From positions 452,070 through 516,069 of the forward strand of contig NZ_JAJSAP010000003.1 of the NCBI RefSeq assembly GCF_021729035.1: a stretch of DNA of 64,000 nucleotides. The letters are read 5' to 3'. The position numbers were made by a program, and so were the translations under genes. Each line of letters starts with the position of its first letter. Position 1 is the stretch's first letter. The notes beneath the pieces were generated by a model that saw only the letters and a program-made list of their open reading frames with translations, was not told the origin of the DNA and did no database searches. This DNA comes from Microbulbifer sediminum (GTDB lineage: Bacteria > Pseudomonadota > Gammaproteobacteria > Pseudomonadales > Cellvibrionaceae). This document shows, in pieces, positions 1 to 8,471 of the stretch.

Positions 1-2
1 CA

Positions 3-59
3 GCTTTGCTGCTGTCGGCCGGCTACCTCATCTTTCCCGGGGCAGTGTTCCGGGGCTGA
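3..59 (+). CDS. C-terminal fragment of a protein cut by the window edge
   Basis: An open frame enters from the left edge and stops at TGA 57-59. The 18 visible residues are hydrophobic (ALLLSAGYLIFPG and a few more), as expected for the end of a membrane protein. The rest of the gene lies outside the window, so no family can be named. The frame could also be open by chance. Confidence 0.35.
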   Translation, partial: ALLLSAGYLIFPGAVFRG

Positions 60-314
60 TTTGGGGCGCGACAACGCTTCTTCGCTGCGATTGAATACTG
101 CCGGGTTTGGCGAGTACATCAATTCGGGGACGGCCCAAACAGGATATCCCGGATTAAATGCGCGGCAACAGGGATTCCGTGCGGCCAGGCGGACCAAATT
201 GGTGCAACAGGGCGCGACTGGCCGTTCATCACGCCAGTTCCGCCAGATGCCCGGGGCAGACTAGACTGGCCCCATGCAAAAACCCCAGATGCCGGCGCGA
301 GACCGGGAGGGAAT

Positions 315-740
315 ATGGGCGACCCGTTTGATCTCGAGCGCTTTGTTGGTGCACAAGCCTCCTGTTACCAGGAGGCTCTGGCAGAACTGCAGCAGGGCCG
401 GAAACGAAGCCACTGGATGTGGTTTATCTTTCCACAACTGGCCGGACTCGGTCGCTCGCCAATGGCCCAGCGCTATGCCATCGGCAGCCTGGCGGAGGCC
501 GGCGCCTACCTGCAACACCCGCTCCTGGGCCCGCGCCTGCGGGAGTGCTGTGAACAGCTGCTGCAGGTGCAGGGCCGCTCTGCCCACGACATCCTGGGCA
601 GCCCCGACGATATGAAACTCAGGTCATCCATGACCCTGTTTGCACAGGTGGCCGGGGAGAACAGCGTCTTCGGGAAAGTACTGGCCAGGTACTACGACGG
701 CGAACAGGATCCCCGGACCCTGCAGTTACTCGGGACCTGA
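315..740 (+). CDS. DUF1810 family protein
   Basis: A 141-residue cytosolic protein of the DUF1810 family. It carries the family hallmarks DLERFVGAQ near residue 6, GRKRSHWMWFIFPQL near residues 28-42, GRSPMAQRYAI, and DDMKLRSSMTLFA near residue 97. The length matches the family. The ATG follows a GAGGG ribosome site by about three bases. The biochemical role of the family is not established. The gene stands alone, with the next plus-strand gene 316 bases downstream. Confidence 0.9.
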   Translation: MGDPFDLERFVGAQASCYQEALAELQQGRKRSHWMWFIFPQLAGLGRSPMAQRYAIGSLAEAGAYLQHPLLGPRLRECCEQLLQVQGRSAHDILGSPDDMKLRSSMTLFAQVAGENSVFGKVLARYYDGEQDPRTLQLLGT

Positions 741-859
741 CCGCCACCGGGGTAGAGTACGGAAACGACGAGAAAGCCCTGCCAACATCACGCAGGCCCC
801 ACCGCCGGCCACAGGTCATACTGCCAGGCCTGCCCCCACTAGTAGAATATATTTGATTA

Positions 860-875
860 TGTGATATAAATCACA
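860..875 (+). promoter_or_regulatory. CRP/Vfr-type operator
   Basis: TGTGATATAAATCACA is a perfect TGTGA-N6-TCACA palindrome, the consensus for cAMP receptor protein and its relatives such as Vfr. It lies in the 316-base gap before the PAS-LuxR gene, about 182 bases upstream of that start, in an AT-rich patch of otherwise GC-rich DNA. Control of the LuxR gene is inferred from position. A related CRP/FNR-family protein could be the binder. Confidence 0.6.
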
Positions 876-947
876 CTGCTTCTGTGAAACAAGTTACGCA
901 GTTACCTCGCGGCCAGCCCGCGATGTCCCGGTACCAGCACTTGACCA

Positions 948-995
948 GTGCGCTGGCCCGGCAGTGTGCTGGCCCGGCAGTGCGCTGGCCCGGCA
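948..995 (+). repeat. Three tandem 16-bp repeats
   Basis: The unit GTGCGCTGGCCCGGCA occurs three times head to tail (948-963, 964-979, 980-995), the middle copy having one change (GTGTGC). It lies between the CRP-like palindrome and the start of the PAS-LuxR gene, in what is probably its untranslated leader or promoter. It may be simple slippage or a set of protein-binding sites. Confidence 0.85.
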
Positions 996-1056
996 TGGTC
1001 GCGAACCTGGAACATCCATCGGAACCTGCGGAACACCAAGAAAAAATGAGCAGTGA

Positions 1057-1833
1057 ATGAAGCCGCATACGCAGCTATTGAAGGCCGTCTGGGAATCTTC
1101 CAGCCGGCATATCAGCGACAGGAAAGTCGACCTCGACAGGTTTGAGCTCGATGACCTGGTTTCCTCGGTATTCAGTAATGGGCCCTTTTACTTCTACATC
1201 GTCGATTTCAAGGACTTTCATCTCGATTATGTCAGCCCGTCGATCAGTGCCATCCACGGCCTGCCTCCCGGCGAGGTGACATTCCAGGATATCCTGGACC
1301 GTGTTCACCCGGACGACATGCCATTTGTCTCGCGAGCCGAGCAGCGCGGCATCGAGATCATCTATGAGCGGATCCCGCCGGAGAAGCGCAAGAAATACAA
1401 GATGTCATATTGCTTCCGCTTCCAGACGGCGGATGGTTCCTACCAGCTATTCAATCACCAGGCCATCATGCTAACGGCCGACGAGAACAATCGCCTGAGC
1501 AAGAGCCTGAATATTCACACGAATATCAGCCACCTGAGCAGTGAGAGTAATCGCCGGCTGTCGGTAATCGGCATGCTCGGAGAACCCTCGTTCCTGAATA
1601 TTGCGGTGGACGGGGAGGCGCCCATACCGGAGGCCTCCAGGCCGCTGTTTACCGGGCGGGAAATGGAAGTGATTCGCCTGCTGTCGCAGGGCATGACCAG
1701 TCGCGACATCGCCGAGCGCCTGTTTATTGCTGTGGACACCGTCAAGAACCATCGCAAAAATATTATGAAAAAATCGTCCTGCAAAAATGTGGGACAGCTG
1801 GTGACCAGGTGTATTACGGAAGGGTTGTTGTAA
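1057..1833 (+). CDS. PAS-LuxR family transcriptional regulator
   Basis: A 258-residue DNA-binding regulator. Residues about 40-165 form a PAS-like sensor with the typical DFHLDYVSPSI strand, HGLPPGE and VHPDD motifs. Residues about 195-255 are a LuxR/GerE helix-turn-helix (LFTGREMEVIRLLSQGMTSR, DIAERLFIAVDTVKNHRKNI). There is no receiver aspartate domain, so the PAS module probably binds a ligand or a partner. It stands alone, with a perfect CRP-type palindrome and a 16-bp tandem repeat upstream. Its targets are unknown. The ribosome site is weak (GAG about six bases before the ATG). Confidence 0.9.
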   Translation: MKPHTQLLKAVWESSSRHISDRKVDLDRFELDDLVSSVFSNGPFYFYIVDFKDFHLDYVSPSISAIHGLPPGEVTFQDILDRVHPDDMPFVSRAEQRGIEIIYERIPPEKRKKYKMSYCFRFQTADGSYQLFNHQAIMLTADENNRLSKSLNIHTNISHLSSESNRRLSVIGMLGEPSFLNIAVDGEAPIPEASRPLFTGREMEVIRLLSQGMTSRDIAERLFIAVDTVKNHRKNIMKKSSCKNVGQLVTRCITEGLL

Positions 1834-1987
1834 CAGCGTGGGTTTGTAATTGCGTGTACCGGACGGGAGCGAGAAATAACCCCAAAGGGCTATTGAGAAA
1901 GCCGGGGCAAAAGGGAAAATGAAATCGAGCCTCTAAAGAAAGGATGCAGAGCCCGAGGTTCAGCGGTACAGGGAAGTACCGCGCTTT

Positions 1988-2569
1988 TCACACCCCGGGC
2001 GGGCCAACCGCCATCGGGGTGGCTACCGTTTGCCTCTGCTTTTCACTGTACAGGCAAGCCACCAGTTCAAGCGCAAATGCCATGGCCGTACCCGGCGCCT
2101 GGCTGGTAACCAGGTTGCGATCGCGCACTACCTTTTCTCCCCTGGCAACAAGGGCCTGGGCCCGCAACTCTTCGCGAAAGCTTTCGTGGCAGGTCGCCTC
2201 GCGCTCCGCGAGCAGGCCGTGCCGGCCAAGTACCACTGCCGGTGCCGCGCAAATGGCGCCCAGCCAGCCTCCATCCCGCAACTGTTTGCGGACTATTTCC
2301 ATGAGCTGTCGATCCGCAGCCAGGTGCGCGGCGCCAGGCATGCCGCCGGGAAGCACGACCAGGTCCCAGCGCCGGGGCTCGCATTCAGCCAGCCGGCAAT
2401 CCGCCGTGATCACAACACCGCGAGATGCGGTAATGGTTTCTGATGCCATCACGGAAGCCACCGTGACTTGTGCACCGGCGCGGCGCAGCACATCAATAAT
2501 CGTGACGGCCTCAATTTCTTCCGAACCATCCGCCACTGGCAGAAGTACGCGTTTCTGCTGCTCGGTCAT
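1988..2569 (-). CDS. yajL: DJ-1/PfpI family protein, YajL-like
   Basis: A 193-residue protein of the DJ-1/ThiJ/PfpI superfamily, closest in pattern to YajL (protein deglycase/chaperone active against glyoxal-type damage). It has the glutamate of DGSEEIEAVT near residue 17, the LPGGMPGA loop near 73, the nucleophile cysteine C107 in GAICAAPAVVL, and LVTSQAPGTAMAFAL near the C-terminus. I chose the ATG at 2569 because GGAG precedes it by six bases and the protein then starts at the usual place. An upstream in-frame extension lacks family similarity. The C-terminus PMAVGPPGV is slightly unusual. Confidence 0.88.
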   Translation of the reverse strand: MTEQQKRVLLPVADGSEEIEAVTIIDVLRRAGAQVTVASVMASETITASRGVVITADCRLAECEPRRWDLVVLPGGMPGAAHLAADRQLMEIVRKQLRDGGWLGAICAAPAVVLGRHGLLAEREATCHESFREELRAQALVARGEKVVRDRNLVTSQAPGTAMAFALELVACLYSEKQRQTVATPMAVGPPGV

Positions 2570-2656
2570 GTCGATCTCCGGACGGGATACAGGCACCCCA
2601 TTACTGTCATAACAGCAAAACACACAAACCAGAACATTCGCCCGGCGCCGCAGGCA

Positions 2657-3505
2657 TCACAGCCGGCGCATATCGAGCAACGGCATGCGCCGGCGGACCA
2701 TCTCCAGGCGCGCTGCGTGCAGGTCGGTGGCCAGTACGGTCTCCTCCTCCCCGGCCTCCGCCAACACGTCCCCCCAGGGGTCCAGGATCACCGAATGCCC
2801 CCAGGTACGGCGTTTCGGCGAATGCTGCCCACACTGGTCAGCGGCCACGACAAAGCAGCCATTCTCGATGGCCCGGGCCCGCAGCAATGTCAGCCAGTGC
2901 GCCCTGCCGGTGACGTGGGTGAACGCGGACGGCACCAGCAGGATTTCCGCCCCGTTTGCGGCCAGCTGCCGGTAGAGCTCCGGGAAGCGCAGGTCAAAGC
3001 AGATACTGAGCCCGAGTTTGCCCCAGGGAGTTTCCACCACCTGCAGCGACTCACCGGCTTCGATACCGGAAGACTCCCGGTAACTGCGGGCCGCGTCTTC
3101 CACCTCCACGTCGAACAGGTGCACCTTGTCGTATCGGGCCTGCAACTGCCCGCTGTCGTCATAGACCAGGCATGCGGAACGCACCCGTGCGGCATCCACG
3201 GCGCTGCCATCCGGGCGCTGGGTCAGGGGCATGGCACCCGCCACCAGCCACACTCCCAGTTCGCGCGACCACTGCTGCAACGCGGCCTGGATGGGCTGGC
3301 GGTGCGGGTCGGCCGGCCCGGTGGCGAAGGGCTCGGCGATAGCACGACTGCCGCCATCCGCCAGGTATGCAAAGTATTCCGGCAACACTACCAGTTGCGC
3401 CCCACCAGATGCCGCCTCACGGACCAGCGCACCGGCCCGCTCCAGGTTGGCGGCAACCGATGCCCCACTGCTTGTCTGGATGGCGGCGACACGCAGGTCT
3501 TTCAT
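2657..3505 (-). CDS. Carbon-nitrogen hydrolase (nitrilase superfamily, Nit1/deaminated-glutathione-amidase type)
   Basis: A 282-residue cytosolic amidase of the nitrilase superfamily. The Glu-Lys-Cys triad is visible: E43 in LPEYFAYL, K127 in RYDKVHLFDV, C169 in LSICFDLRFPE. The LLRARAIENGCFVVAADQCG and GHSVILDPWGD blocks resemble the Nit1/NitA branch, which repairs deaminated glutathione; the exact substrate is inferred. The start at 3505 is set by GGGAG five bases upstream. It is read in the same direction as yajL, which begins 87 bases further on. Confidence 0.88.
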   Translation of the reverse strand: MKDLRVAAIQTSSGASVAANLERAGALVREAASGGAQLVVLPEYFAYLADGGSRAIAEPFATGPADPHRQPIQAALQQWSRELGVWLVAGAMPLTQRPDGSAVDAARVRSACLVYDDSGQLQARYDKVHLFDVEVEDAARSYRESSGIEAGESLQVVETPWGKLGLSICFDLRFPELYRQLAANGAEILLVPSAFTHVTGRAHWLTLLRARAIENGCFVVAADQCGQHSPKRRTWGHSVILDPWGDVLAEAGEEETVLATDLHAARLEMVRRRMPLLDMRRL

Positions 3506-3599
3506 GGTTGCTCCCGATCTCCGGTCTAGTGTCTTTTCCCTGCCCCGCAGCTTAGGCCCTGGTGCCGTGGATGCCAATGGCGGCCACCTGCGCAGACAT

Positions 3600-3632
3600 A
3601 AAAAAACCGGCGGGGCATGGCCGCGCCGGTTA
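3600..3632 (-). terminator. Rho-independent terminator for the DUF2939-DUF2237 pair
   Basis: On the minus strand the stem AACCGGCG/CGCCGGTT is followed by a run of seven T. It lies 18-50 bases after the stop of the DUF2237 gene. Confidence 0.8.
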
Positions 3633-3649
3633 TCGCAGGTTGAGCCTGA

Positions 3650-4027
3650 TCAGTTCAGGTCGGCGGCGTACTGGCGCAGTACCGTCAGGGGCACTATTTC
3701 CAGGGCTTTGATATGGGTGCGCTGCAGGTAGACCCGTGGTGCCATGCCCTCTTTCTCAGCCTCCAGCCAACGGGCGGCGCACAGGCACCAGCGATCCCCT
3801 GGCGCCAGGCCGGGAAAGCCAAATTCCTTTTTGGGTGTAGCGAGATCGTTACCGCGACTGTGGGAGAACGCGAGGAATTCTGCCGTGACTTCCACGCACA
3901 CGGTGTGCGAGCCGTGGTCCTCGGCACAGGTGTTACAGTGGCCATCGCGAAAGAAACCCGTCACCGGGTCCATACCGCAGGCCAGCAGGGGGTCGCCGAA
4001 AACGTTGACCGGTTCATCCTTTTTCAT
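3650..4027 (-). CDS. DUF2237 family protein
   Basis: A 125-residue protein of the DUF2237 family. Typical motifs are NVFGDPLLACGMDPVTGFFR at residues 8-27, DHGSHTVCVEVTAEFLAFS, SRGNDLATP, FGFPGLAPGDRWCLCAARW and the late THIKALE. Several conserved cysteines could bind a metal, but no function is known. The start overlaps the end of the upstream DUF2939 gene by 14 bases, so the two are translationally coupled. Confidence 0.9.
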   Translation of the reverse strand: MKKDEPVNVFGDPLLACGMDPVTGFFRDGHCNTCAEDHGSHTVCVEVTAEFLAFSHSRGNDLATPKKEFGFPGLAPGDRWCLCAARWLEAEKEGMAPRVYLQRTHIKALEIVPLTVLRQYAADLN

Positions 4028-4592
4028 CGCTCTTCTCCCCGTGTTGTTCGGTAGCCGGAAAACGCAGGTCTATTACCCGCCAGTGTAAGCCCTGGCGCTC
4101 CAGCACCAGCCGCAGTTCGGTTTCATCACCAGCGCCATAGTCTGCCGCAATACGGCTGACGCCGGTAAAGCCCCAGCGGCGCAGGCGCAACTCACCGCCG
4201 TCCCGCCGTGCCCCGGCAGCGGGCCTGTCCCGACCTGCCTCCGGCCGGTAGAGGTCGCGTTCAAACTGCCACAGTTCGTCGCCGCCGCGGAGCAGGGCCG
4301 CCAGCCCCTCCGCAGTCACCAGCCCCTCGAGCAATGGGCTCAGGAACAGGTTGGCGCCGGCGGCGAGGAAATCGGAGAGTTCGGGCGGTACATCCCGGTC
4401 CATGGATTCGCGCATGCGCTGTTGCATATGGGTTTTCAGGTTGGCGCGCAGGGCAGGCAGGTCGAGATACTCACCGAACTGCTCAATCTCCCTGTTATGG
4501 GCGGTCTCGGCCAACTGGTGCGCCGTATACCATGGCATCGCCACATAGGCGGCGGCCAGCAAAGCCACTGCCGCCAGCAACCACTTTCTCAC
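4014..4592 (-). CDS. DUF2939 domain protein, membrane-anchored
   Basis: A 192-residue protein with an N-terminal hydrophobic segment (WLLAAVALLAAAYVAMPWYT, residues 4-23) acting as anchor or signal, followed by the DUF2939 pattern (HQLAETAHNREIEQFGEYLD, LPALRANLK). The rest is presumably periplasmic. It is the first gene of a two-gene unit with DUF2237, with a 14-base overlap. The function is unknown. Confidence 0.82.
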   Translation of the reverse strand: MRKWLLAAVALLAAAYVAMPWYTAHQLAETAHNREIEQFGEYLDLPALRANLKTHMQQRMRESMDRDVPPELSDFLAAGANLFLSPLLEGLVTAEGLAALLRGGDELWQFERDLYRPEAGRDRPAAGARRDGGELRLRRWGFTGVSRIAADYGAGDETELRLVLERQGLHWRVIDLRFPATEQHGEKSDEKG

Positions 4593-4632
4593 CGGGCTTC
4601 CCCTTCCGTCTGTATTGGCGCAAATGGTAGCG

Positions 4633-4663
4633 AAAGCCGGCCGTCACTGCACGGCCGGCTTCC
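4633..4663 (-). terminator. Stem-loop terminator after the M48 peptidase gene
   Basis: A perfect 10-bp stem AGCCGGCCGT/ACGGCCGGCT with a six-base loop lies 15 bases past the M48 stop. The T tail on the minus strand is short (TTTC), so termination may be partial. Confidence 0.6.
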
Positions 4664-4677
4664 TTAGGCGGGATATA

Positions 4678-5733
4678 TCAATCCTGGAGTGCCAGCGCTA
4701 TGCGCTGCTCCAGATGCGGGTGGGTACTGAGGTAGCTGGTCCAGCCGGAGCCTTCACCCTCTCCATCACAGGACTCCCCGGCCGGGCAGGGCCGGTGACT
4801 CTCATGCAGCTTGGTCAGGATGGATACGAACGCGTCCGGGTCCATGCCCCGCTCGTGGAGTAACGCCAGGGCGTATTCATCCGATTCCAGCTCGAACTGG
4901 CGCGAGTAAGACAGGCGGGCGAATACCACCGGCGCGGTCAGGATCAGGTCACCCAGCGCACTCACCTCACCGGTGAACAGGGCGATGGTCAGTGAAATAG
5001 CCGAGCCCTGGATCACCTGGCGCAATGAGTGGCGACGCAGGACGTGGGCCAGCTCGTGACCGAAAATCGCGGCGATTTCATCCTCGCTCTCGGCCAGCGC
5101 CACCAGCTCATCGGTAAAGACGATTGTGCCATCCGGCAGGGCAAACGCATTGGCACCGGTAGTGGAACCGCCCTTGAAGAAATGCAATTTTTCCAGCGGG
5201 TAGGCCGGGGCCATCTCGCCAACCACGGCACGGACCTCCCGGCGCCGGGCCTCGGTCAATTCAGAAGGCTCCAGGTAATGCTCGCTCATCAACTCGAGCG
5301 TTTCCTCCGCCGCCTCGTCCAGCAGGCCCGCCGGCAGCCGCTCTGCGACCACCCGGCTGGCCGTGGGGACCCCCCAGGCGAAGTACCCCCAGACCAGCGC
5401 CACCACCACCAGGGTCGCCAATGCGACCATCAGCAGGTTCTGCTCGATCCGGTGGATAAAGCGGTACACAAGGCTGGCCTTGCGGCGGTCCAGGGACTCG
5501 AGTTTCTCCACCAGGTCGTGCGCCCGCGTTTCGAACTGCCCGGCCAGCTGCGGGAAAGAGATGTATCGCGGCGTGCGGCCCAGGCGCGGGGAAAACGCCA
5601 GGTTCCCGGGCCTGGCCGCGCACAGCTCCTGCCCCTCCACGTACAGCCGCACCAGCTCGCCCCGGACTTCGAGGCTCGCCGGTGTCTCGGTGCTGGTGGC
5701 GCCATCCTGCCAGCGCCCCGGGATTGTCAGCAT
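4678..5733 (-). CDS. M48 family membrane metallopeptidase
   Basis: A zinc peptidase of about 351 residues. An N-terminal beta-rich region (about 1-75, like domains found ahead of M48 in other proteobacteria) precedes one transmembrane helix (LLMVALATLVVVALVWGYF). The catalytic domain carries HELAH around residue 226, the third-ligand region FELESDEYA about 55 residues later, and STHPHLEQRI near the end, as in YcaL/BepA-type peptidases. ATG 5733 is used; a TTG at 5742 would overlap the upstream stop as TTGA. It is coupled to the DUF898 gene, suggesting a joint envelope role. Confidence 0.88.
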   Translation of the reverse strand: MLTIPGRWQDGATSTETPASLEVRGELVRLYVEGQELCAARPGNLAFSPRLGRTPRYISFPQLAGQFETRAHDLVEKLESLDRRKASLVYRFIHRIEQNLLMVALATLVVVALVWGYFAWGVPTASRVVAERLPAGLLDEAAEETLELMSEHYLEPSELTEARRREVRAVVGEMAPAYPLEKLHFFKGGSTTGANAFALPDGTIVFTDELVALAESEDEIAAIFGHELAHVLRRHSLRQVIQGSAISLTIALFTGEVSALGDLILTAPVVFARLSYSRQFELESDEYALALLHERGMDPDAFVSILTKLHESHRPCPAGESCDGEGEGSGWTSYLSTHPHLEQRIALALQD

Positions 5734-5738
5734 TACGG

Positions 5739-7100
5739 TCAAAAGGCTACATCCATATCGAAGACATCGCCAAACTCCTCACCAAAGGCGGACTCATCCG
5801 GCTGGCTCACAGCGGCAAACTTGTCCAGGTCCCCGGCGACATCCATGCTCGTGTGCTCCGCCGCGTAGTGGGCCAGGCGTACCTTCGCCCAGGGGATAAA
5901 CAGGCCCAGGGTCAGCAGCGTGAAGAGGAAGTTGGTGAACATCAGCAGGCCGTAAGAGGACAGCTGGTAATTGGCCTTGAAGTCATGGGACGACAGGGTC
6001 AGGTGATTCATCAGCAGGTTCTGCATACCGGTCATGAAATAGATCAGGCCCAGGCCATAACCCAGTAAGGCACCACCGATTCCGGCCGCGATACCCGTTG
6101 CCACATCGCCGGGCAGGACGAAATTGGCGATCACCGGCAGCAGGACCGCACCCACCAGGCCGCCGGCGATACCGATCAGCAGGGCAATGACACAGAGCAC
6201 ATAATAGTCCCCCGGCCGGGCGGTGAAGTTAAAGCTCTTGTTTCCGTAGCGGTGGTTTTCCGCATAAAAACGCTGCTGCTTGTAGAGGGCGTAGGGTGAT
6301 AACAGGCCCAGCGTGAGCGAGGCGAGCAACGGCCAGCCGATAAAAGTCACCAGTGCCCGCTTGTAGGACCCCACAAAACGGAAGCGGATATTCCGGTAAG
6401 TGGTGTTGCGCGCAAAGAACGCCAGGGACTTGGTGATCACCCAGGGAAATACAAAGATCAGGGCAATAGTCATGAGGAAATAGATCGGCGGGGCAAAGGT
6501 GCCCGCGATAATGAATACTGCCAGCAGGCCGAGGGCGATCAGCCGCCCGATCAGCATCCTCATCGGGTCGGCGGTAAAGACGAAAGACGCATCCTCGAGG
6601 CTGGTATTACCGTAAAAATACTGGGTATTGCGGACCTTTGCCCAGGGTGCGTAGAGCCCCAGGGTAACGACGGTAAGCAGGATATTGACGATCCAGATCT
6701 TGAAATATTCGTAGCCATTGCCGCTGAAGACAAAGCCCACATGGCGCTTGCCGACGGTGCCGCTGTTGTTGCCCGCTGGTGCGGGTGCTTCCGGCGTCCG
6801 CTGGGCGGCGGATGACAGGCCGGCGCCCTCCGCGACTGCCGGCCCGGTATCACCGGCCAGGGCATCCGACCGCACCGGGCTGATGTCCGCGCCGATCCCC
6901 ATGGACTCGAACTTGCGCTGGTAGGTAAGGGCGGTATCGCGGTCGACGTCGCGCTTCACGACTGCGCCCCCGCGAGTAAAAATTTCAGCGGCCTTTTCCC
7001 GGTCAATGCCGGCAAACCGCGCAAAGGCAGTAATTGCAGACTCCCGGCTGACCCGGCCGACAGTCTCCCCCGTCAAGACAACGTTATATTTTTGTTCCAC
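5739..7100 (-). CDS. DUF898 (YjgN-like) polytopic membrane protein with an extra N-terminal domain
   Basis: A 453-residue inner-membrane protein. Residues 1-75 (RVSRESAITAFARFAGIDRE, FTRGGAVVKRDV) look like a small cytosolic domain found at the N-terminus of some DUF898 proteins. A low-complexity linker follows, then the YjgN repeats: FSGNGYEYFKIWIVNILLT, LGLYAPWAKVRNTQYFYG and a second copy with LGLFIPWAKVRLAHYAAEHT, with about eight membrane segments. The start is GTG with AAGGA upstream. The M48 gene begins five bases after its stop, so the two form an operon. The transported or sensed substrate is unknown. Confidence 0.88.
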   Translation of the reverse strand: MEQKYNVVLTGETVGRVSRESAITAFARFAGIDREKAAEIFTRGGAVVKRDVDRDTALTYQRKFESMGIGADISPVRSDALAGDTGPAVAEGAGLSSAAQRTPEAPAPAGNNSGTVGKRHVGFVFSGNGYEYFKIWIVNILLTVVTLGLYAPWAKVRNTQYFYGNTSLEDASFVFTADPMRMLIGRLIALGLLAVFIIAGTFAPPIYFLMTIALIFVFPWVITKSLAFFARNTTYRNIRFRFVGSYKRALVTFIGWPLLASLTLGLLSPYALYKQQRFYAENHRYGNKSFNFTARPGDYYVLCVIALLIGIAGGLVGAVLLPVIANFVLPGDVATGIAAGIGGALLGYGLGLIYFMTGMQNLLMNHLTLSSHDFKANYQLSSYGLLMFTNFLFTLLTLGLFIPWAKVRLAHYAAEHTSMDVAGDLDKFAAVSQPDESAFGEEFGDVFDMDVAF

Positions 7101-7458
7101 GACTATTTCCTTGGATGTGTTTGAGTTTTTTCTTGTTGTTATCGGGACGATTGTGTCGTTTTTTGTGACGGGATGCCATAGAGGGAGCAGGCGAATGTGT
7201 TACAGGCTATTACGCGGCTCTTCCGGTAACGGCGGGCGGGCCTGAGGGGAAGGCCGGAGCCAATAATCACGACCGCAGCCTCCGACTGCCGGGACATGGC
7301 CGGATCGCGAATAGATGACTGGCAAGAGTGCCGTGGGTGGCGGTGCCTGGCGGGTCAGTGCATACGGGCTCAGCCGGAGACTGTCCCGGGCCTTCTGGTC
7401 ATTGCCACAGCATCAGTGCAACCGGCCGGGGCGGTCCCCGGCACGAACGGGCACTGGC
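7101..7458. other. 358-base gap without a recognisable gene
   Basis: This is the upstream region of the DUF898-M48 operon and the tail region of the small beta-barrel gene. A T-rich patch near 7110-7165 probably holds the operon promoter, but no convincing -35/-10 pair, repeat or RNA structure could be picked out. No coding frame with a plausible start is seen. Confidence 0.5.
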
Positions 7459-8031
7459 TTACTGTGGACCAAAAAAGCGATAACTGAAATTGAGGGTCAG
7501 TGAGCGCATGTGGCCGAGGTCAAAGCCCGCCACCGTCCCCACATCGTTGTACATGTATTCCACCGAGGTATCGAAGTCGCGCGTCCAGCGATATCGATAA
7601 CCCACCCCGGTATGCCAGTAGTCATCGCTGCCGTCTTCCTCCACCAGGATGGTGAGCCCGCGACTGTCGATAGTGTCGACATCAAACTCGCCGTAGGTCC
7701 AGCCAGCCATCCAGTACAGGCACTGCACGTCGCAATCGAAGCTGAAGTCGATCTTGAAGTTCAGGCCGTAGGTATCGGCGGAAACACCGCCGTCATCAAA
7801 ATTCGAATACCGCAGTTCCGTCTGCCACACCCCCACGGTGGGAGCAATGCCGATACTGGCATAGCCGAAACCATCCTGGTCCTTGTTCACTTGCAGCTCG
7901 CCCGCACCCAGCCCGACCGTGCCCACCACCTGGTATTCACCGGCACAGATACCGGCGATGGGGTTATTCCATTCCACCGCCATGGAAGCCGTGGAAAACA
8001 GCAACGCAATTGAAAAAACAACCTTTCTCAT
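7459..8031 (-). CDS. Small outer-membrane beta-barrel protein
   Basis: A 190-residue exported protein. The signal peptide is MRKVVFSIALLFSTASMA, with cleavage probably after SMA. The mature part alternates aromatic and polar residues in short strands (WQTELRYSNF, YWHTGVGYRYRW, SLTLNFSYRFF) and ends close to an aromatic residue, the pattern of OmpA/OmpW-like barrels of about eight strands. Two cysteines (CDVQC) sit in a predicted loop. No specific family is recognised. It is alone on the minus strand. Confidence 0.7.
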   Translation of the reverse strand: MRKVVFSIALLFSTASMAVEWNNPIAGICAGEYQVVGTVGLGAGELQVNKDQDGFGYASIGIAPTVGVWQTELRYSNFDDGGVSADTYGLNFKIDFSFDCDVQCLYWMAGWTYGEFDVDTIDSRGLTILVEEDGSDDYWHTGVGYRYRWTRDFDTSVEYMYNDVGTVAGFDLGHMRSLTLNFSYRFFGPQ

Positions 8032-8070
8032 GACGACCTTCCTTGGTACTTACAAGCTCTCTTATCCGGT

Positions 8071-8352
8071 TCAGGGCTGCGTCTTTGGTGAAGACTGCTC
8101 GTGCGCCACATCGATGATCGCCCAGATGCCGCCACTGAATGCGGGATTACCACGCAGCTTTTCCAGGTCGCTGGGTAGTGGTGCTATGCCACCGGCGGCG
8201 CCCAGTTCCTCGAGTCGCTGCAAGATGGTCTCGGCCATTTTCTGCAGGATGTCATCGAGGGTTTCGGCGTGACAGTGGCAGTGCGGCAGGTCCGGCGCAA
8301 TGGCGCCGAAGCCGGCATACTCGATATTGTGGATCACTACCGGATAGCGCAT
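8071..8352 (-). CDS. Solitary HicB-like protein
   Basis: A 93-residue protein whose first 50 residues match the partial RNase-H-like fold of HicB antitoxins: MRYPVVIHNIEYAGFGAIAP, DLPHCHCHAETLDDIL, AETILQRLEEL. The C-terminus lacks a clear helix-turn-helix or ribbon-helix-helix. No HicA toxin gene flanks it on either side, so it is an orphan antitoxin-like protein or a member of the standalone family. Confidence 0.7.
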   Translation of the reverse strand: MRYPVVIHNIEYAGFGAIAPDLPHCHCHAETLDDILQKMAETILQRLEELGAAGGIAPLPSDLEKLRGNPAFSGGIWAIIDVAHEQSSPKTQP

Positions 8353-8471
8353 CGGGCTGACTCTTTATGGCTTTAACCCACCAAGCGTAGACGCGATTGA
8401 AACTTTTGTGCTGCTTTGGCACCGGAGACAGGCCAGCAGGCCGGGTCGCCTGAGCAGTGTGATCGGGATAA

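Noticed and set aside
948..995. A CRISPR-like repeat
   Set aside because: The three 16-bp units are directly abutting without spacers, and no cas genes are present.
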